Shown here one piece after another: positions 1 through 8,280 of a stretch of 64,000 nucleotides of DNA. Numbering within the stretch: the first letter of the stretch is position 1; each line of letters begins with the position of its first letter. The position numbers were made by a program, and so were the translations under genes. Below the pieces are notes generated by a model. That model was not told the origin of the DNA, searched no databases, and saw only the letters and a list, made by a program, of their open reading frames with translations. Source of the DNA: an uncultured Oribacterium sp. (GTDB lineage Bacteria > Bacillota > Clostridia > Lachnospirales > Lachnospiraceae); NCBI GenBank assembly GCA_946413525.1, contig CAMKKZ010000010.1, forward strand, positions 62,001 through 126,000, read 5' to 3'.

Positions 1-982
1 AGATGATCTTTTCAGGGGGCTGTTTGAAGCCGCCCGCCGCATCGACGATTTCCTGGTAATTGGTGCCCAGAGGCACGCGGAAATTTCCCGGCTTTGCCAC
101 CGCATCGCCGGTCACCGTGAGAATTTTCCGCACCAGAGGCTTTGTCTCGCAGACCGCCTCATAAATCGCGACCATGGTATCGGCATTATCCACAATGACC
201 CCGGCATCCGCCGGCAGCATGGATGAATTGATCTTCCTCCCGGTCACGGCGTAGATCAACTGGCGCTCTCCCCCCTGGGGATACTTGGTCTTCAGGCTGA
301 GAACTTCAATCTTCTCTTCTTTCTCCACCATCCCGGTAAGCTTGCTGATCGCCTCCGGCTTGTTGTCCTCGATGCAGATCTTCCCAACGGCATTCGGGAA
401 GATGGACAGGACGACCTTCAGCCCGCCGATGATCTTCTCGGGCATTTCCATCATGTCGCGGTAGTCCGAGGTAAGGTACGGCTCACATTCCGCCGCATTC
501 ACCAGGAAATAATCAATCCGGCCTATGTCCTTCGGGGCAAGCTTGACGCTGGTGGGAAATCCTGCCCCGCCCAGGCCCACAATGCCTGCTTCCTTCACGA
601 TATTCACGATCTCTTCCCTGGAAAGCTTCTTGAAATCCCTTTTCGTCCCGAAGCCGGGGATCGCCTCGTACTGCTGGTCATTTTCAACAATGATGGAGTC
701 CATGATGGAACCACCCGCCGTCATCCTCTTCTCAATGCCCTTTACCGTGCCCGATACGGAACAGATAATGGGGGCGGACACGAATCCGCCCGCCTCTGCC
801 AGCTTCTGTCCTACCAGGACGCGGTCTCCTTTTGAAACCACAGGCTTTGCAGGGGCGCCGATATGCTGTGACAGCGGGTATACCATAAGTCCCTGGGGTT
901 TGATCTCAACGATTGGCTGGTTCATGGCCAGCTCTTTCCCGTCATAGGGATGGACGCCACCCTGAAAAGTGGAAACACCCAT
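1..982 (-). CDS. rnfC: Electron transport complex subunit RnfC (3' end outside window)
   Basis: The reading frame starts at an ATG ending at 982, behind a GGAGG site eight bases upstream, and stays open for 327 codons to the left edge. The start MGVSTFQGGVHPYDGKE and the following biotinyl/lipoyl-like stretch (KPVVSKGDRVLVGQKLAEAG, about residues 47-66) are typical of RnfC. RnfC is the NADH/FMN-binding peripheral subunit of the Rnf complex, which couples ferredoxin:NAD+ electron transfer to ion pumping across the membrane. The C-terminal part with the two 4Fe-4S motifs should lie to the left of the window. As rnfC is normally the first gene of rnfCDGEAB, the rest of the operon is expected leftwards. 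The promoter and a 190-base leader lie immediately upstream. Confidence 0.93.
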   Translation of the reverse strand, partial: MGVSTFQGGVHPYDGKELAMNQPIVEIKPQGLMVYPLSQHIGAPAKPVVSKGDRVLVGQKLAEAGGFVSAPIICSVSGTVKGIEKRMTAGGSIMDSIIVENDQQYEAIPGFGTKRDFKKLSREEIVNIVKEAGIVGLGGAGFPTSVKLAPKDIGRIDYFLVNAAECEPYLTSDYRDMMEMPEKIIGGLKVVLSIFPNAVGKICIEDNKPEAISKLTGMVEKEEKIEVLSLKTKYPQGGERQLIYAVTGRKINSSMLPADAGVIVDNADTMVAIYEAVCETKPLVRKILTVTGDAVAKPGNFRVPLGTNYQEIVDAAGGFKQPPEKII

Positions 983-1039
983 ATGTATACCTCCAAAAAT
1001 AATAGGTTTTGTCGCGCTCTAAGGAAAGGCACGTCAAAA

Positions 1040-1140
1040 TCCACCCGCGGCGGATAAACCCTCATTGCCAGGCGGCCGGCCCCGGCCAACGGGCGGGCCA
1101 ATGCCTTTCCCTCAGGGATTCGCCAAGTACGGTCAGGAAA
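1040..1140. repeat. Composite hairpin repeat in the rnfC leader
   Basis: Read on the minus strand this block shares the order TACTTGGCG-ATCCC-AGGGA, a GC-rich hairpin, then GGCAATGAGGG with the block at 3691-3830 (there TATTTGGCGCATCCC, a different hairpin, GGCAATGAGGG). The central hairpin here is a strong GGCCGGGGCCGGCC palindrome. It lies between the predicted rnf promoter and the rnfC start, so it would be transcribed as part of the 5' leader. Confidence 0.55.
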
Positions 1141-1174
1141 AGCCCTGAAAGCTTTCCATGACATATGATTCAGT

Positions 1175-1203
1175 ATTATATAAGATTTTCGTAATGAAAA
1201 CAA
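1175..1203 (-). promoter_or_regulatory. Predicted sigma-A promoter for rnfC
   Basis: On the minus strand there is a -35 element TTGTTT (1198-1203), a 17-base spacer and a perfect -10 TATAAT (1175-1180). It points at rnfC and would give a leader of about 185 bases. It lies in an AT-rich stretch, unlike the GC-rich leader that follows. Confidence 0.6.
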
Positions 1204-1262
1204 CAATAATTATTTCTGATTATTCCGAATCTTTTGTTTTGCTTTTCAGGCATCACCCCGCG

Positions 1263-2480
1263 TCAGGAGCGGCTCTTCCTGGCGTTCGGACATCTTTCGG
1301 AAAGGAAGCCGTAAACAAAATCGAAATCCTCGGCATCGGCGTAAACCTGGTTATGCTGCAGGCGGCCGTTCACCTTGATCAGGTTTGAGCGGGGAAACGC
1401 CTTGAGCTCGCGGACATTCACGAACTCCGAATACATCTCTGTTTCGGCGGAAGCCATACCAAGACCCACGGTCGAGAGGCTGCCGGAAGCCGCCCCCGCC
1501 ATCATCGTCAGGGCCGACAGAAGCTCAGCTTTTTCAGCCTGTTTTGGCATCTGCTTATGGTTTATGCCATTATCATCCATTTCAAACATGACGCAATACT
1601 TCCCGCCCATAATGGCCGCATATATCAGATAGCTGACCCCCGTGAGCACGGTCATGCCGATAACAAAATAAAGAAAAATCTTCAGAATCCCGAACGCGCC
1701 CTCCGGGCCTTCGCTGATAAGATTCAGAATCATAAGGAAAGCAAAGAGACCAAGAATAATAAAGAAAAAGATTTTCCAGATCAGAAGGAAAATGGCCGGA
1801 TTGGAATAAAGGCTCACTTCATAAATCCACCTGTACTTCCCATCCTCACAAAGGAAGATGTTCCTGCTGATCTGCTTTCCGGACCCGAACTGCCCTTTCT
1901 GAAAATGCCCGGGCTCGAACTGCCCGCTCTGAAAATTTCCGGGTCCGAACTGCCCGCCCTGAAAATTTCCGGGTCCGAACTGCCCGCTCTGGGAATTTCC
2001 GGGACCAAACGGCCCGCCCTGGGAATTTTCGGATCCGAACGGCCCGCCCTGGGAATTTCCGGACCCAAACGGCCCGCCCTGGGAATTTCCGGATCCGAAC
2101 GGCCCGCCTTGGGAATTTCCGGACCCAAACGGCCCGCCCTGGGAATTTCCGGACGCCTGTCCCGCGTCAGCCCGCGCGCCACCGGCAGAACCGCCCCCGC
2201 CATAAGCCTTGTCCTCTCGAAAGCCTTCCATGCCGCTTCCGCCCTGCCACATACCGGAAGCACCGTTAGGGAATCCTGCTGATACGGATTCATTGCCCGT
2301 GCCGTTCCGAGACCCTTCCATCCCATTTCCGCCCCGCTCTATCCCGGAACCTCTATTAGCGGGATCTATCGGATTACCGGCATTATAATTCATATCGGGG
2401 GGTGTATTTAAGGCCATGCCACAGTAAGGGCAGAATTTCGCGTTATCCTGTATTTGCTGTCCACAATTTTGACAATACAT
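1263..2480 (-). CDS. Zinc-ribbon membrane protein with a glycine-rich repeat linker
   Basis: The protein begins MYCQNCGQQIQDNAKFCPYCG, a four-cysteine zinc ribbon (CxxC ... CxxC) of the kind found at the start of many Clostridial membrane proteins. This start (2480) was chosen because AGGAGG lies eight bases upstream; an in-frame ATG six codons earlier overlaps that site. Residues of about 30-205 are a Gly/Asn/Gln-rich low-complexity linker that includes near-perfect ten-residue repeats of the type GNSQGGPFGS. Two hydrophobic segments follow (around FLLIWKIFFFIILGLFAFL and IFLYFVIGMTVLTGVSYLI), then a soluble C-terminal domain of about 120 residues that I do not recognise. Function is unknown. 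The gene is probably monocistronic, with its own promoter. Confidence 0.85.
   Translation of the reverse strand: MYCQNCGQQIQDNAKFCPYCGMALNTPPDMNYNAGNPIDPANRGSGIERGGNGMEGSRNGTGNESVSAGFPNGASGMWQGGSGMEGFREDKAYGGGGSAGGARADAGQASGNSQGGPFGSGNSQGGPFGSGNSQGGPFGSGNSQGGPFGSENSQGGPFGPGNSQSGQFGPGNFQGGQFGPGNFQSGQFEPGHFQKGQFGSGKQISRNIFLCEDGKYRWIYEVSLYSNPAIFLLIWKIFFFIILGLFAFLMILNLISEGPEGAFGILKIFLYFVIGMTVLTGVSYLIYAAIMGGKYCVMFEMDDNGINHKQMPKQAEKAELLSALTMMAGAASGSLSTVGLGMASAETEMYSEFVNVRELKAFPRSNLIKVNGRLQHNQVYADAEDFDFVYGFLSERCPNARKSRS
1905..2160 (-). repeat. 30-bp coding minisatellite in the zinc-ribbon gene
   Basis: A 30-bp unit is repeated head to tail about eight times with few changes; each unit encodes ten residues (GNSQGGPFGS, GNFQGGQFGP and similar). 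The unit length is a multiple of three, so copy-number changes keep the frame. The edge copies are more diverged than the central ones, as expected for growth from the middle. Confidence 0.85.
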
Positions 2481-2933
2481 GGTCATATCCTCCTTCAATG
2501 TCTATGCATGTATGGATTCTACACTCTCAAGTCCCTTGAATCAAGGCTTTTCAATACTTACATACTACGATTCTATATCCAATTCTATAATAGCAAAAGC
2601 GAGCTGCTCCTGATATGCGTTTATAAAATCCCCATAAAGACGCGTATAGGTCATATGCCTTTGTTTCCGCACTTTTTCAGGACCATACGTAGTTGCTCTT
2701 TTTCTCAATTCATCCGGTTCCGTATTTCCCGAAATTGAGTGTATCAGATAAGCAATTCTGAAAAATCATATTGATCTGACTGTCTGACTGAGTGCATAAG
2801 TAATCAAGATCATTGTTCGTTATATATTCCATATTTCATCCCCATAATTGGCAGGCATAGCATCATATCGAATTATATCGAGTCATACAAATCTTTTAAG
2901 CCGGAATATTTCCTTACGCAGCCCTGCGATAAT
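2481..2933. other. Non-coding AT-rich gap
   Basis: Apart from the promoter at its left end I see no gene, repeat or RNA structure here. Open frames in this stretch have no ribosome site and no recognisable protein sequence. Confidence 0.6.
2516..2544 (-). promoter_or_regulatory. Predicted promoter and palindrome upstream of the zinc-ribbon gene
   Basis: On the minus strand there is TTGATT (2539-2544), a 17-base spacer and TAGAAT (2516-2521), ending 35 bases before the chosen start codon. The -35 element sits inside a perfect 13-bp palindrome CCTTGAATCAAGG (2534-2546), which could be an operator; that is inference. Confidence 0.45.
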
Positions 2934-2966
2934 AAAAAAGAGACCGAAGTGATTCGATCTCTTTTT
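2934..2966. terminator. Bidirectional rho-independent terminator
   Basis: AAAAAGAGACCGAA pairs with TTCGATCTCTTTTT around a four-base loop, giving a stem with A/T runs at both ends. It lies 64 bases after the stop of the LUD-domain gene and probably ends the glmS-LUD transcript. Confidence 0.8.
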
Positions 2967-3029
2967 GTAACATTATTCTATAATATCAAGCCATATAATT
3001 GAAGCTGATAGGATTCTGTCAGGGTCCCA

Positions 3030-3668
3030 TCAGAAGCCAAGGAAGTCGTTTACAAGGATGATCTTGAAGCGCCCGGCATGCCTGGAAAAACGTGTAACCA
3101 GGAATTCACAGCAAATGGTATCGATGGATTTGCAGTTCGCGCAGGCTCCCGTCTTCTTGCAGGGCGTATCGATCCCGAAGCGCTGCGCATTGGCCGGAGC
3201 CGCGATATTCCGGGCGCGGGCAATGGCGGCATCCAGATCACCGGCCACCTTGTTCATGCCAATGACCATCAGGACATGGCGGGGACCATAGGCTATAGCC
3301 GAAACCCGGTTGGAATTGCCATCGATATTGACCAGGATTCCGTCCTCCGTCACCGCGTTGCTTGAAGCGATAAAGTAATCCGCGTCATAAGCAGCCAGTT
3401 CCGCGGCCCTTTTTTCCTCCGGCGTTTTGGCGGCTTCCCTGTTGACAAATTTATAATCTCCGGAAAGCAGCGCTTCCTTAAGACCGATTTCCTCAAAGGA
3501 AAAGCCTCCGCCCCAACTGACCTTTGCCCCCTTCGGAATCAATTCCAGGGCTTTGTCCAGGGCCTCCTCCTTTGTCTCCGCGTAAAACGCCTCCATATTT
3601 CTGGAAGCAAAGCCTTTGATCACCTTCTGCGCAAGCAGGCGATTCCTTTCTTTAAGAAAAGTATTCAT
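3030..3668 (-). CDS. LUD-domain (lactate utilisation LutC-like) protein
   Basis: A 212-residue protein starting MNTFLKERNRLLAQKVIKG; the start at 3668 has GGGAG eight bases upstream and matches the family's usual N-terminus. Family features are KGAKVSWGGGFSFEEIGL (around 48-65), the NAVTEDGILVNIDGNSNRV core (around 102-120) and a C-terminal cysteine set CKKTGACANCKSID. LUD proteins of this short type are common in Clostridia, usually alone. The founding LutC acts with Fe-S subunits in lactate oxidation, but no lutA or lutB is present here, so its substrate is unknown. It follows glmS after a repeat-filled gap and may be cotranscribed, ending at the terminator near 2950. Confidence 0.85.
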   Translation of the reverse strand: MNTFLKERNRLLAQKVIKGFASRNMEAFYAETKEEALDKALELIPKGAKVSWGGGFSFEEIGLKEALLSGDYKFVNREAAKTPEEKRAAELAAYDADYFIASSNAVTEDGILVNIDGNSNRVSAIAYGPRHVLMVIGMNKVAGDLDAAIARARNIAAPANAQRFGIDTPCKKTGACANCKSIDTICCEFLVTRFSRHAGRFKIILVNDFLGF

Positions 3669-3690
3669 ATGTTTTTCTCCCTTTTTCTTT

Positions 3691-3872
3691 GCAATGAGGG
3701 ATGCGTCCTGAAAAAATGTGTCTTCAGGCAAGTTTTGCCCGGACGCATCCCTCATTGCCGGATGGCTAGACTCAATCTGGCTTTGCCAGATTGAGTCATG
3801 TCCCTTTGGGATGCGCCAAATACGGTATAAACTATGACGGTATAAACTATGCCTGATGCATAGTTTATACCT
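3691..3872. repeat. Composite hairpin repeat between glmS and the LUD gene
   Basis: Three inverted repeats stand in a row: a perfect 18-bp pair GCAATGAGGGATGCGTCC (3691-3708 with 3741-3758), a hairpin formed by CTCAATCTGGC and its complement (about 3770-3796), and a TATAAACTATG palindrome (3841-3869). Pieces recur near 1040-1140, 19860-19990 and 54276-54360. The block abuts the glmS stop codon. Confidence 0.75.
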
Positions 3873-3877
3873 ACGGC

Positions 3878-6058
3878 TCATTCAACGGTCACGGATTTTG
3901 CCAGGTTCCTGGGCTTGTCGACATCCAGCCCCTTTGCGACACTGACATAGTAAGCAAAAAGCTGAAGGGGGATAATGGCCAGGCTCGTGGCGAACCAGGG
4001 ATTCGTTGAAGGGACATAAACCGTGAAGTTCGCCGTGTCCTCAATATTATAATTTCCATAACTGGTCAGCCCCATGAGATAGCCGCCCCGGCTCTTGACC
4101 TCCACCATGTTTGAAACGGTCTTTTCGAACAGATCCGGCTGGGTAAGGATGCCGATCACGAGGATTCCCTTCTCAATCAGGCTGATGGTGCCGTGCTTCA
4201 GCTCCCCGGCGGCATAGGCTTCGGAATGGATGTAGCTGATCTCCTTCAGCTTAAGGGACCCTTCCATGCCGATCGCGTAATCAATGCCCCGCCCAATGAA
4301 GAAGACATCCCTGGCATTGGCGTACTTTGCGGCAAACCACTGGATCCTTTCCTTGTCCTCCAGGACGCGCTCCATTTTTTCCGGCAGCTCCCAGAGATCC
4401 CGGAGCATTTCCTGATATTTTACCTCGTCAATGCAGTTCCGAACCCTTGCGAACTCTATGGCAAGGGCATATCCGGCAATCAACTGGGTACTGTAGGCCT
4501 TGGTGGTGGCCACCGCGATTTCCGGACCCGCAAGGGTGTAGAAAACATTATCCGCTTCCCGGGCAATGGAGGAGCCCACCACATTGACGATCCCCAGCGT
4601 ACGTATGCCCTGCCTCTTAGCCTCCCTGAGGGCGGCCAGGGAATCCGCGGTCTCCCCTGACTGGCTGATGATGATAGCAAGTCCGGATTCATCCAGGATG
4701 GGCTTTCTGTAACGGAATTCCGAGGCAAGCTCCACCCGGACCGGAATCCTCGCCATGCCCTCCAGGATATACTGCAAAGCCATGCCGACATGATAGGCGG
4801 AACCGCACGCGATAATATAGATCCGGCTGATGGACAAAAGATCCGATGAGGTAATGCCCGTTTCAGACAAGTCGAGACGGCGGCGCAGCTTGCCCGAGTG
4901 CTGTACATGCGAAGCAAAACCGCTGCCGCTGCCAAAAGACCGGCTGCCCGCGGCGCTGCTGCCCTCCTGTGAACCGACATTGGCAGAGCCGCCACCGCTT
5001 TCGGAAACAGACTCATGGACGGCAGAGGCGCCCATGGCAGAATCACCGTCCCCTTGTAAACGGACTCGAGAAGCGCTGCCGCCTTCGGAACCAGGCGTTT
5101 GGACGGCAGAGGCGCCCAGGGAAGGATCACTGCCCCCCGCCGCATTCACCGGCATTACAGACGCTTCCGCAAGAACTGCTTCCGTTACAGTATCTTTTGT
5201 TACAGCCGCTTCCGCTTCGGATATTTCATGGATAATGGAATGTACCATGTCCCTGACAGCCTTGGGCTGTTCGTGGATCTCCTTCATCATGAAGTGCTCA
5301 AAACCGCCCTTTTCGGCGGCCTCCGCCTCCATCCGGATCTCGACCAGCTCCTTCTCCACAGGCTCCCTGTCGATATTGAAGAACTCGGCCTTCCCCTTCG
5401 TGATATGGGCAATCTCCATATTCCCCACATAGTATACGTGCCGCGTATAATGAAGGATGGCAGGCACGTCAGAGGCCAGGAAGCTCTCCCCTCCTTCAAT
5501 GCCGATAATCATGGGGCTGTCCTTACGGATTGCGTAAATCTCGTCAGGACAATCCTCAAAAAGCACCGCCAGGGCATAGGATCCCCTGACCCTCATCATG
5601 GTGCGGGACAGCGCGTCAACGGGACCCTGCCGGTATTTCCGGTAATAATACTCCACAAGGTTTACCATGACCTCCGTGTCCGTCTGGGAATAAAAATGAT
5701 AGCCGTTTTTCTGAAGCTTCTCCCGGATTTCCTGATAATTCTCCACAATCCCATTATGCACCGCGACAACGGTACGGTCCATGGACAGATGGGGGTGGGC
5801 ATTATTCTCAGACGGTTCGCCATGGGTCGCCCAACGGGTATGCCCGATGCCACAGCAGCCCTTCAGGGTGCTTCCACCGTCCGTTTTTTCCCAAAGATTC
5901 CGGAGCCTCCCCATCGCCTTGACAAGCCGGATCTCCCCGTTCCCGTCCCGGACCGCCATTCCGGCCGAGTCATAGCCCCGGTACTCGAGCCGGGAAAGCC
6001 CCGAGAGCAGGATGGGAGCCGCCTGCTGCGCCCCGGTAAATCCAACAATTCCACACAT
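3878..6058 (-). CDS. glmS: Glutamine--fructose-6-phosphate aminotransferase with a low-complexity insertion
   Basis: GlmS makes glucosamine-6-phosphate from fructose-6-phosphate and glutamine, the entry step to UDP-GlcNAc and peptidoglycan. The N-terminal nucleophile cysteine (MCGIVGF), the GHTRWATHG and NGIVENY motifs of the class II glutaminase domain, the two SIS isomerase domains (GSAYHVGM, SQSGETADSL) and the C-terminus DKPRNLAKSVTVE are all present. The start has GGAGG eight bases upstream. It is 726 residues against about 610 usually. The excess is a Ser/Gly/Ala-rich insertion between the glutaminase and first SIS domain, roughly residues 275-390, with internal repeats such as MGASAVHESVS and LGASAVQTPGS. 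The insertion is in frame and lies in the natural inter-domain linker, so activity may be kept. No glmS ribozyme core was seen in the leader. Confidence 0.95.
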   Translation of the reverse strand: MCGIVGFTGAQQAAPILLSGLSRLEYRGYDSAGMAVRDGNGEIRLVKAMGRLRNLWEKTDGGSTLKGCCGIGHTRWATHGEPSENNAHPHLSMDRTVVAVHNGIVENYQEIREKLQKNGYHFYSQTDTEVMVNLVEYYYRKYRQGPVDALSRTMMRVRGSYALAVLFEDCPDEIYAIRKDSPMIIGIEGGESFLASDVPAILHYTRHVYYVGNMEIAHITKGKAEFFNIDREPVEKELVEIRMEAEAAEKGGFEHFMMKEIHEQPKAVRDMVHSIIHEISEAEAAVTKDTVTEAVLAEASVMPVNAAGGSDPSLGASAVQTPGSEGGSASRVRLQGDGDSAMGASAVHESVSESGGGSANVGSQEGSSAAGSRSFGSGSGFASHVQHSGKLRRRLDLSETGITSSDLLSISRIYIIACGSAYHVGMALQYILEGMARIPVRVELASEFRYRKPILDESGLAIIISQSGETADSLAALREAKRQGIRTLGIVNVVGSSIAREADNVFYTLAGPEIAVATTKAYSTQLIAGYALAIEFARVRNCIDEVKYQEMLRDLWELPEKMERVLEDKERIQWFAAKYANARDVFFIGRGIDYAIGMEGSLKLKEISYIHSEAYAAGELKHGTISLIEKGILVIGILTQPDLFEKTVSNMVEVKSRGGYLMGLTSYGNYNIEDTANFTVYVPSTNPWFATSLAIIPLQLFAYYVSVAKGLDVDKPRNLAKSVTVE

Positions 6059-6095
6059 AAACCGTACCTCCGCTCAATTCTGCCAAACCGCAGGT

Positions 6096-6124
6096 ATTAT
6101 ACCCGTTAGCGCTGACTTTGCCTA
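6096..6124 (-). promoter_or_regulatory. Possible promoter for glmS
   Basis: A perfect -10 TATAAT (6096-6101 on the minus strand) lies about 40 bases before the glmS start. The -35 position 17 bases upstream (TAGGCA) is weak. The remaining 5' region to 6363 holds only a repeat copy. Confidence 0.35.
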
Positions 6125-6200
6125 TGCCAATTTTACAGTTCTGTGAAACTCAGAAGGCTCTGCGCAGTAGTTTGGTATAGAATTACGTTAACGAGTATAA

Positions 6201-6288
6201 GTATGAAAAGCAAGCTTTTCATACTTCATTTGTGCCGCTGGCGCGACACAAATGGGACTCAACGCCTGCGGCATTAAGTCAAAGTATG
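6201..6288 (-). repeat. 87-bp dispersed element, copy A
   Basis: On the minus strand it runs from CATACTTTGACTTAATGCCG to GCTTGCTTTTCATAC and contains two hairpins (an AAGCTT-centred palindrome and a TTTGTG...CACAAA pair). Nearly identical sequence occurs at 55473-55559, where it interrupts a gene, and related copies lie at 13852-14019 and 44625-44686. Confidence 0.8.
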
Positions 6289-6363
6289 CATCAGGCATAG
6301 TAAATACCTGGTTTTTTCAATTTTAAATTCCCACATCGCGATCATTACCTGAAACAGGTTCGC

Positions 6364-7938
6364 TCAATCGGGAAGCTTTCCCTCCGCTTCCGTTCCCGCG
6401 GACTTGCCTTGCGCATCGGGAGAAGCGAAAGACCCGGAAGATGAGGTGACATCCTCTGTTCCCGAAGGAGGCACAGAATTGCCCGCATTCATTGGCATCC
6501 CGGTCGGTGGCATGGAATTACCCGCGCTCATCGGCGCTCCGGTCGGAGGCACGGAATTGCCCATATTCATCGGCGCTACGGTCGGAGGCATAGGGTTGCC
6601 CACGTTCATTGGCATTCCGGTTGGAGGCATGGGATTACCCGCGTTCATCGGCATCCCGGTCGGTGGCATGGAATTGCCCGCATTCATCGGCATCCCGGTC
6701 GGTGGCACGGGGTTGCCCGCATTCATCGGTGCTCCGGAAAAAGGCACGGAATTGCCCGCGTTCATCGGCATCCCGTCTGCCTGCCCGCCCTTTTTGTTAA
6801 ATATGCCCGGGAGCCATCCCGTCTTCTTTGAGGGACGCTGCATGGCCTTTTCCAGGGCAGCCTTTTCCTTCTGCTTCCTGAGCGCAAGCCTCACGCGAAG
6901 GAAAGAAATGAAACGCACGAGGAGGAAGATAAAGATTATCCAAAGGATGATCTGCGGTATATTGACAATCAGGAATACGGCCATATCCTCAATGCTTTCA
7001 CCGAGATCCTGCAGATTTTCACGGAAGCCCGTGGAAATCCTCTCCAGGAACCCGGTTTTTTCATTCGTGGAATAAATCATCTTTTCGCTAATGTCCATCG
7101 TGACCGTGGAATACTGCACCTGGTTATCATAAAGCCGCAGGTTCGATTCATAGGACTCCAGCTCATAGCGAATGTCGGAAAGCCGGGATTCCAGCGCAAT
7201 GACGGCATCCATGGACTCCGCCTGGGCGAGAAGCTCCAAAAGCCTTGTCTGTTCCGTCCGCAGGGTTTTCTTCCTGGCCTCCAGATCGGAATATTGCAGC
7301 GTCACGTCCTGGGTGTACTCATACTTCCTTGTAAGGTTCCCGGCCCCCTCTGCAAAGTCCAGAAACTGATCCAGCTTTGCCGAAGGCACCCTGAGGGTGA
7401 AATTGGCGTGCCGTCTGGAGCTCGTCTCCCTGTTGCCGCTGATATCGGACATTTCCACGTAACCGCCCAAGGCCTTTGTCTTCGCCTGCACATCCTCAAG
7501 GAATTCGTCAAAGTGATCCGATTCAAAGGAAAGATCCACATTCCGTATCAGCTTCCGATTATCCGGGACCTCCTCCGAGTCCACTTCCCCCTTGTTTACG
7601 GCTGTCAAGCCGTCCCTGGCCACGTCATCATAATCCGCGGCCTCCGCCACTGCCATCGCTCCCTCCGCCTCGATCGCGTCCTCATCATAATACGAATCGC
7701 CGGCGATGCCATAACTGCCGGCAGCAGGAGCAAAGCTTTTTGAGGACATCGCCGTCGTTTCCATGGCCGTTTCCGCCATCATGGGCTCCCTGGATCTGCT
7801 TCCGGAAGCCGATTTGCTCCCACAGCCCGTAAGGCTGAGCATCAAAAGAACGGACAAAACCGTGATCGGGGCCTTAATAAGGAAAGCCTCCCTGATTCCG
7901 CAACGGGTTTTACAATATGACTTTTTTTCGCGCAGCAT
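6364..7938 (-). CDS. DUF4349 lipoprotein with a C-terminal 13-residue repeat tail
   Basis: A 524-residue secreted lipoprotein. The start at 7938 has GGGGG six bases upstream. A signal peptide ends in the lipobox LTGC (about residues 36-39). The DUF4349 domain spans roughly residues 130-330, beginning RKLIRNVDLSFESDHFDEFL and containing a coiled coil (SDLEARKKTLRTEQTRLLEL), and ends at a transmembrane helix NIPQIILWIIFIFLL. The family is a membrane-anchored extracytoplasmic protein of unknown function. After a basic region come about eight copies of a Met/Asn/Pro-rich repeat (type MPMNAGNSMPPTG). The topology puts the repeat tail inside the cell if the lipid anchor is outside. Its neighbours give no functional clue. 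Confidence 0.87.
   Translation of the reverse strand: MLREKKSYCKTRCGIREAFLIKAPITVLSVLLMLSLTGCGSKSASGSRSREPMMAETAMETTAMSSKSFAPAAGSYGIAGDSYYDEDAIEAEGAMAVAEAADYDDVARDGLTAVNKGEVDSEEVPDNRKLIRNVDLSFESDHFDEFLEDVQAKTKALGGYVEMSDISGNRETSSRRHANFTLRVPSAKLDQFLDFAEGAGNLTRKYEYTQDVTLQYSDLEARKKTLRTEQTRLLELLAQAESMDAVIALESRLSDIRYELESYESNLRLYDNQVQYSTVTMDISEKMIYSTNEKTGFLERISTGFRENLQDLGESIEDMAVFLIVNIPQIILWIIFIFLLVRFISFLRVRLALRKQKEKAALEKAMQRPSKKTGWLPGIFNKKGGQADGMPMNAGNSVPFSGAPMNAGNPVPPTGMPMNAGNSMPPTGMPMNAGNPMPPTGMPMNVGNPMPPTVAPMNMGNSVPPTGAPMSAGNSMPPTGMPMNAGNSVPPSGTEDVTSSSGSFASPDAQGKSAGTEAEGKLPD
6475..6790 (-). repeat. 39-bp coding minisatellite in the DUF4349 gene
   Basis: About eight direct copies of a 39-bp unit encode 13 residues each (MPMNAGNPMPPTG and variants). 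Codon-level changes between copies are mostly single-base. The unit is a multiple of three. Confidence 0.85.
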
Positions 7939-7944
7939 GATAAT

Positions 7945-8212
7945 CCCCCTTTCCAATCATAGAATGCTGACACTGCGGCAGGTCTTGCGGCTGCCTGAGC
8001 AATAACAGCTATCTTTCAGTTATCATCACAGAATATCATGACGCAACGTCACAGCATCCCCTGTGCTGTGGATAAAAAACATCCTGGCTTGCCATGCTTT
8101 CCACAGTATACCAGCATTCCCTGTGTCATGAATAAATTGCGTCCTGACTTGCTATAGTCCACGGTATACCAGCTTTTCCTGTGCTGTAGATAGAGTATAA
8201 GATAATAAATAT
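7945..8212. repeat. Gap with degenerate 60-bp direct repeats
   Basis: Between the DUF4349 and FMN-binding genes there are about three imperfect copies of a roughly 60-bp unit marked by CCTGTGCTGTGGAT and CAGTATACCAGC (around 8055-8200). I see no gene. Confidence 0.5.
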
Positions 8213-8244
8213 GCCGCCCGAAAGGTGTTGCCCTATCGAGCGGC
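8213..8244 (-). terminator. Terminator-like hairpin after the FMN-binding gene
   Basis: GCCGCCCGAAAGG pairs with CCTATCGAGCGGC around a short loop. It sits 37 bases past the stop codon. The following T-rich stretch is weak, so efficiency is uncertain. Confidence 0.5.
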
Positions 8245-8280
8245 GTCTTTCACTGATTCAGATTCAGACTAAATAAACGT

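Noticed and set aside
2454-2738. Small plus-strand gene upstream of the zinc-ribbon gene
   Set aside because: No ribosome site, overlaps the promoter region on the other strand, and the composition is that of non-coding AT-rich DNA.
5099-6109. Plus-strand open frame of about 336 codons
   Set aside because: It is the antisense of glmS, a result of high GC and codon bias.
6059-6363. glmS ribozyme
   Set aside because: The conserved catalytic core was not found in the leader; only a promoter-like -10 and a repeat copy are present. A covariance-model search would settle it.
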